DNA of 6,081 nucleotides from Chloroflexota bacterium (GTDB lineage: Archaea; Iainarchaeota; Iainarchaeia; Iainarchaeales; GCA-2688035). A model generated the notes under the pieces. It ran no database searches and was not told the origin of the DNA. It saw only the letters and a list, made by a program, of their open reading frames with translations. Position numbers and translations under genes: made by a program. Where the stretch lies: contig DAOWAC010000061.1 in assembly GCA_030634785.1 (NCBI GenBank), positions 1 to 6,081 on the forward strand, written 5' to 3'. Numbering within the stretch: position 1 is the stretch's first letter; the number at the start of each line of letters is the position of its first letter. Positions 4,561 to 6,081 of the stretch are shown in pieces.

Positions 4561-5343
4561 TTATTGTTTTGCCAACCAGTTTGCTGCTCCAATTGCAGTA
4601 GCATGTTCTGAGTGTTTTGGAAATTCTGCTGAAAGATTGTAGTATTCAAGAACTCTTTTCAAAGCCTTTTTTACAACAGGAAAGGCAGGGGTTTTTCCAA
4701 TAAATACAATTTTCTTGTGTCCTGTTTGTTTTGCTGCAAGAGCAACCATTACTGCGTTTGCTTCTGCAACCATTTCCTGTACTCCAAAAGCAATGTCTTT
4801 CCTTGAACCGCCTGATTTTGCAAAATTGCTTGCGGTAGCGCTTCCTGGTACTAAACCAATTCCTGAACCAATTGCTTCTTTTACACTCAAGTCAATTTTT
4901 TCTTTTTTGCCTTCCAAGGCAAGTTTTGAAAGAGATTTAATGTTTGCTGTTCCAACAAGCCTTTTTGACAAACCAAGAACTGTTCCTCCTCCAAGACCTG
5001 TTCCTCCCACATGCGTTGCTTTTCCGTTCTTGAAAGAAACAATGCAGGTTCCTGTTCCCATTGAAACAACCAGTGCAGACTTTGTTTTTGAAAGGCTTGC
5101 TCCGCCAAACCCAATTGCATTAATTTCTTCAACTTTTGAAAACTTTTTTCCAAGAACCTTTTTTAAAGAGTGATTTCCGCCTGTTACTGCAATGCCGTTA
5201 ACCTTGTTTACATCAATTCCTTTTTTGTGCAAGGCGCTTGCAAGATTTGTTCCTGTTTCAATGTGGAATGCTTTTACTATTTTGTTTTTTTTTACAATTG
5301 CAATGTCTGTTGTGCTTATTCCAAAGTCTATTCCAAGAATCAT
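4561..5343 (-). CDS. coaW: Type II pantothenate kinase
   Basis: The 260-residue product phosphorylates pantothenate with ATP to 4'-phosphopantothenate, the committed step to coenzyme A. It has the ASKHA fold: phosphate loop MILGIDFGISTTDIAIV (1-17), an acidic EEINAIGFGG (72-81) where the family keeps its catalytic glutamate, the second phosphate loop VVSMGTGTCIVSF (92-104), and VGGTGLGGGTVLGLSKRL (112-129). DLSVKE...LVPGSATASNFAK follows, then the adenosine-side strand KIVFIGKTP (210-218) and a closing ATAIGAANWL. The order and spacing closely match Staphylococcus aureus CoaW and eukaryotic-type PanK rather than bacterial CoaA or CoaX, and the length is normal for CoaW. Start ATG 5343 has GAGGAT 7 nt upstream. 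It follows panC by 42 nt across a tandem repeat. The S. aureus enzyme resists CoA feedback; whether this one does is unknown. Confidence 0.9.
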   Translation of the reverse strand: MILGIDFGISTTDIAIVKKNKIVKAFHIETGTNLASALHKKGIDVNKVNGIAVTGGNHSLKKVLGKKFSKVEEINAIGFGGASLSKTKSALVVSMGTGTCIVSFKNGKATHVGGTGLGGGTVLGLSKRLVGTANIKSLSKLALEGKKEKIDLSVKEAIGSGIGLVPGSATASNFAKSGGSRKDIAFGVQEMVAEANAVMVALAAKQTGHKKIVFIGKTPAFPVVKKALKRVLEYYNLSAEFPKHSEHATAIGAANWLAKQ

Positions 5344-5404
5344 TCAAATATCCTCATAAAAATCATTCAAACACCTTCTTAAGAATTATTCAAATCCTCT
5401 GTTG
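5336..5404 (-). repeat. Degenerate 23-bp tandem triplet spanning the panC end and coaW start
   Basis: Three 23-bp units (5382-5404, 5359-5381, 5336-5358) are in exact register. Units two and three, in minus-strand order, agree at 18 of 23 positions; the panC-side unit is more diverged. Each reads, on the minus strand, a purine-rich ribosome-site-like run (AGAGGA, AGAAGGTG, ATGAGGA), then TTTGAAT(A/G)ATT. The panC stop TAA, an internal ATG (5366) and the coaW ATG (5343) occupy the same place in the three units, with their A residues at 5389, 5366 and 5343. Confidence 0.75.
5340..5366 (-). CDS. Eight-codon leader-like mini-ORF before coaW
   Basis: ATG 5366, preceded by AGAAGGTG, encodes MIFMRIFE and stops at TGA 5340-5342, which overlaps the coaW start as ATGA. 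A ribosome ending here could reinitiate on coaW. Because it arises from a tandem repeat it may be incidental; a coding role for the peptide itself is not claimed. Confidence 0.3.
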   Translation of the reverse strand: MIFMRIFE

Positions 5405-6081
5405 TCAATTAATCTTGTTTTTCTAAAAAATACTGCTAGTCCTATTCTGTTTTCTTTTTCAATTTCTTCAACTGGTTTAAGGGACGCGGAATCAAATATT
5501 TCAACATAGTCAATTTTTCCGCTTGTTTTAGAAATTTTGTCAGAAACTGCCTGTACTACTGTTTTCGCATCTTTTTCTCCTTTTGAAAACATTTCTTCTG
5601 CAAGTTCGAGAGATTTGTTCAAAACAACTGCTTCGCTTCTTTCCTGTTTTGAAAGGTAAGTATTTCTGCTACTTAGTGCAATTCCATCTTCTTCACGAAT
5701 AATAGGGCATCCAATAATTTTAATGTCAAATTTCATGTTTTCAGCCATTTTTTTTATTATCACAAACTGCTGAAAGTCCTTTAATCCAAAGTATGCAAAA
5801 TCAGGAAGCACTGCTTTAAACAGTTTGGAAACAACTGTTGCAACTCCCCTAAAGTGTGTTGGTCTGCTTTTTCCACACAAAACCGTTCCCATTTCTCCAA
5901 CTTCAACAAATTCTGTTTTCCCTTTGTACATTTCTTTAGCGCTTGGATAAAATATTGCTTTAACGTTTTCTTTTCTGCAAAGTTCTGAATCTTTTTCAAA
6001 ATCTCGAGGATATGATTCAAAGTCTTCGTTTGGAGCAAACTGTGTTGGGTTTACAAAAATGCTTACTACAACAATGTCGCA
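5386..6081 (-). CDS. panC: Pantoate-beta-alanine ligase (pantothenate synthetase), 5' truncated by window edge
   Basis: The frame is open from the window edge, giving the last 231 residues; about 50 N-terminal residues, including the HIGH-type ATP motif, lie outside. The enzyme joins pantoate and beta-alanine using ATP, through a pantoyl-adenylate, to make pantothenate in the cytoplasm. Clear PanC motifs are DIVVVSIFVNPTQFAPNEDFESYPRDFE (2-29 of the fragment), LCGKSRPTHFRGVATVVSKLF (68-88), AYFGLKDFQQFVIIKKM (96-112) and REEDGIALSSRNTYLS (129-144), the last carrying the KMSKS-like loop. The C-terminal dimerisation part ends FDSASLKPVEEI...GLAVFFRKTRLIDNRGFE. It resembles bacterial PanC throughout. 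coaW follows on the same strand after 42 nt, so the two successive pathway steps are probably co-transcribed. Confidence 0.95.
   Translation of the reverse strand, partial: CDIVVVSIFVNPTQFAPNEDFESYPRDFEKDSELCRKENVKAIFYPSAKEMYKGKTEFVEVGEMGTVLCGKSRPTHFRGVATVVSKLFKAVLPDFAYFGLKDFQQFVIIKKMAENMKFDIKIIGCPIIREEDGIALSSRNTYLSKQERSEAVVLNKSLELAEEMFSKGEKDAKTVVQAVSDKISKTSGKIDYVEIFDSASLKPVEEIEKENRIGLAVFFRKTRLIDNRGFE

Noticed and set aside
4715..5173. Plus-strand open frame of 152 codons opposite coaW
   Set aside because: It lies wholly antisense to the well-supported coaW gene, shows no recognisable domain and is proline/phenylalanine-rich as expected of a mirrored frame.
5336..5404. CRISPR-like array
   Set aside because: The 23-bp units are directly adjacent with no spacers, are degenerate, and overlap the coding ends of panC and coaW.
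5781..6038. Alternative minus-strand frame inside panC
   Set aside because: The panC frame runs through this interval with clear family motifs; this frame is a shifted copy with no domain of its own.
1..6081. tRNA, rRNA or riboswitch elements
   Set aside because: No cloverleaf with a TTCRANY-type loop, no rRNA-like block and no known riboswitch core was seen by eye on either strand; intergenic gaps are all shorter than 180 bp.

Overview
The window looks like chromosomal DNA from an AT-rich archaeon, most likely a small-genome lineage of the DPANN type; the lineage is inferred, not proven. The archaeal signs are TATA boxes of the TTTATATA kind about 25-40 nt upstream of several starts, Shine-Dalgarno sites matching an archaeal/bacterial 16S 3' end (GAGGTGAT, GGTGAT), very short or near-absent leaders, an XPD/Rad3-like helicase, and an archaeal-style winged-helix protein. 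No rRNA, tRNA, CRISPR array or insertion sequence was seen.

Layout. Positions 2-1120 (+) hold the C-terminal part of an XPD/Rad3-like helicase whose start lies outside the window. Positions 1190-3664 form an accessory stretch of small regulatory or toxin-antitoxin-like units. It holds a winged-helix regulator followed by a 49-residue unknown ORF (1233-1759), an AbrB-type antitoxin overlapping a PIN-domain toxin (1807-2467), a divergently oriented RNase H-fold exonuclease-like gene (2515-3060, -), and a ribbon-helix-helix-like antitoxin followed by a RelE/ParE toxin (3168-3664). The winged-helix and RelE units each have a distinct repeat laid over the TATA box, as expected for self-repression. 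These are a perfect 8-bp inverted repeat (1194-1216) and three TATAC motifs spaced exactly 10 bp apart (3131-3155).

Positions 3677-4381 (-) encode a 234-residue, lysine-rich protein of unknown function with its own near-leaderless promoter. A 179-bp gap (4382-4560) holds that promoter and a possible hairpin. Positions 4561-6081 (-) are a two-gene operon: panC (pantoate-beta-alanine ligase, start outside the window), then coaW (type II pantothenate kinase). Together they would turn pantoate and beta-alanine into 4'-phosphopantothenate, the first steps to coenzyme A. This is the bacterial route; most studied archaea instead use pantoate kinase and phosphopantothenate synthetase.

The most unusual small structure is at the panC/coaW junction. 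A degenerate 23-bp unit occurs three times in exact register. It places three ribosome-binding-site/TTTGAATGATT modules in tandem and creates an 8-codon ORF whose stop overlaps the coaW start.
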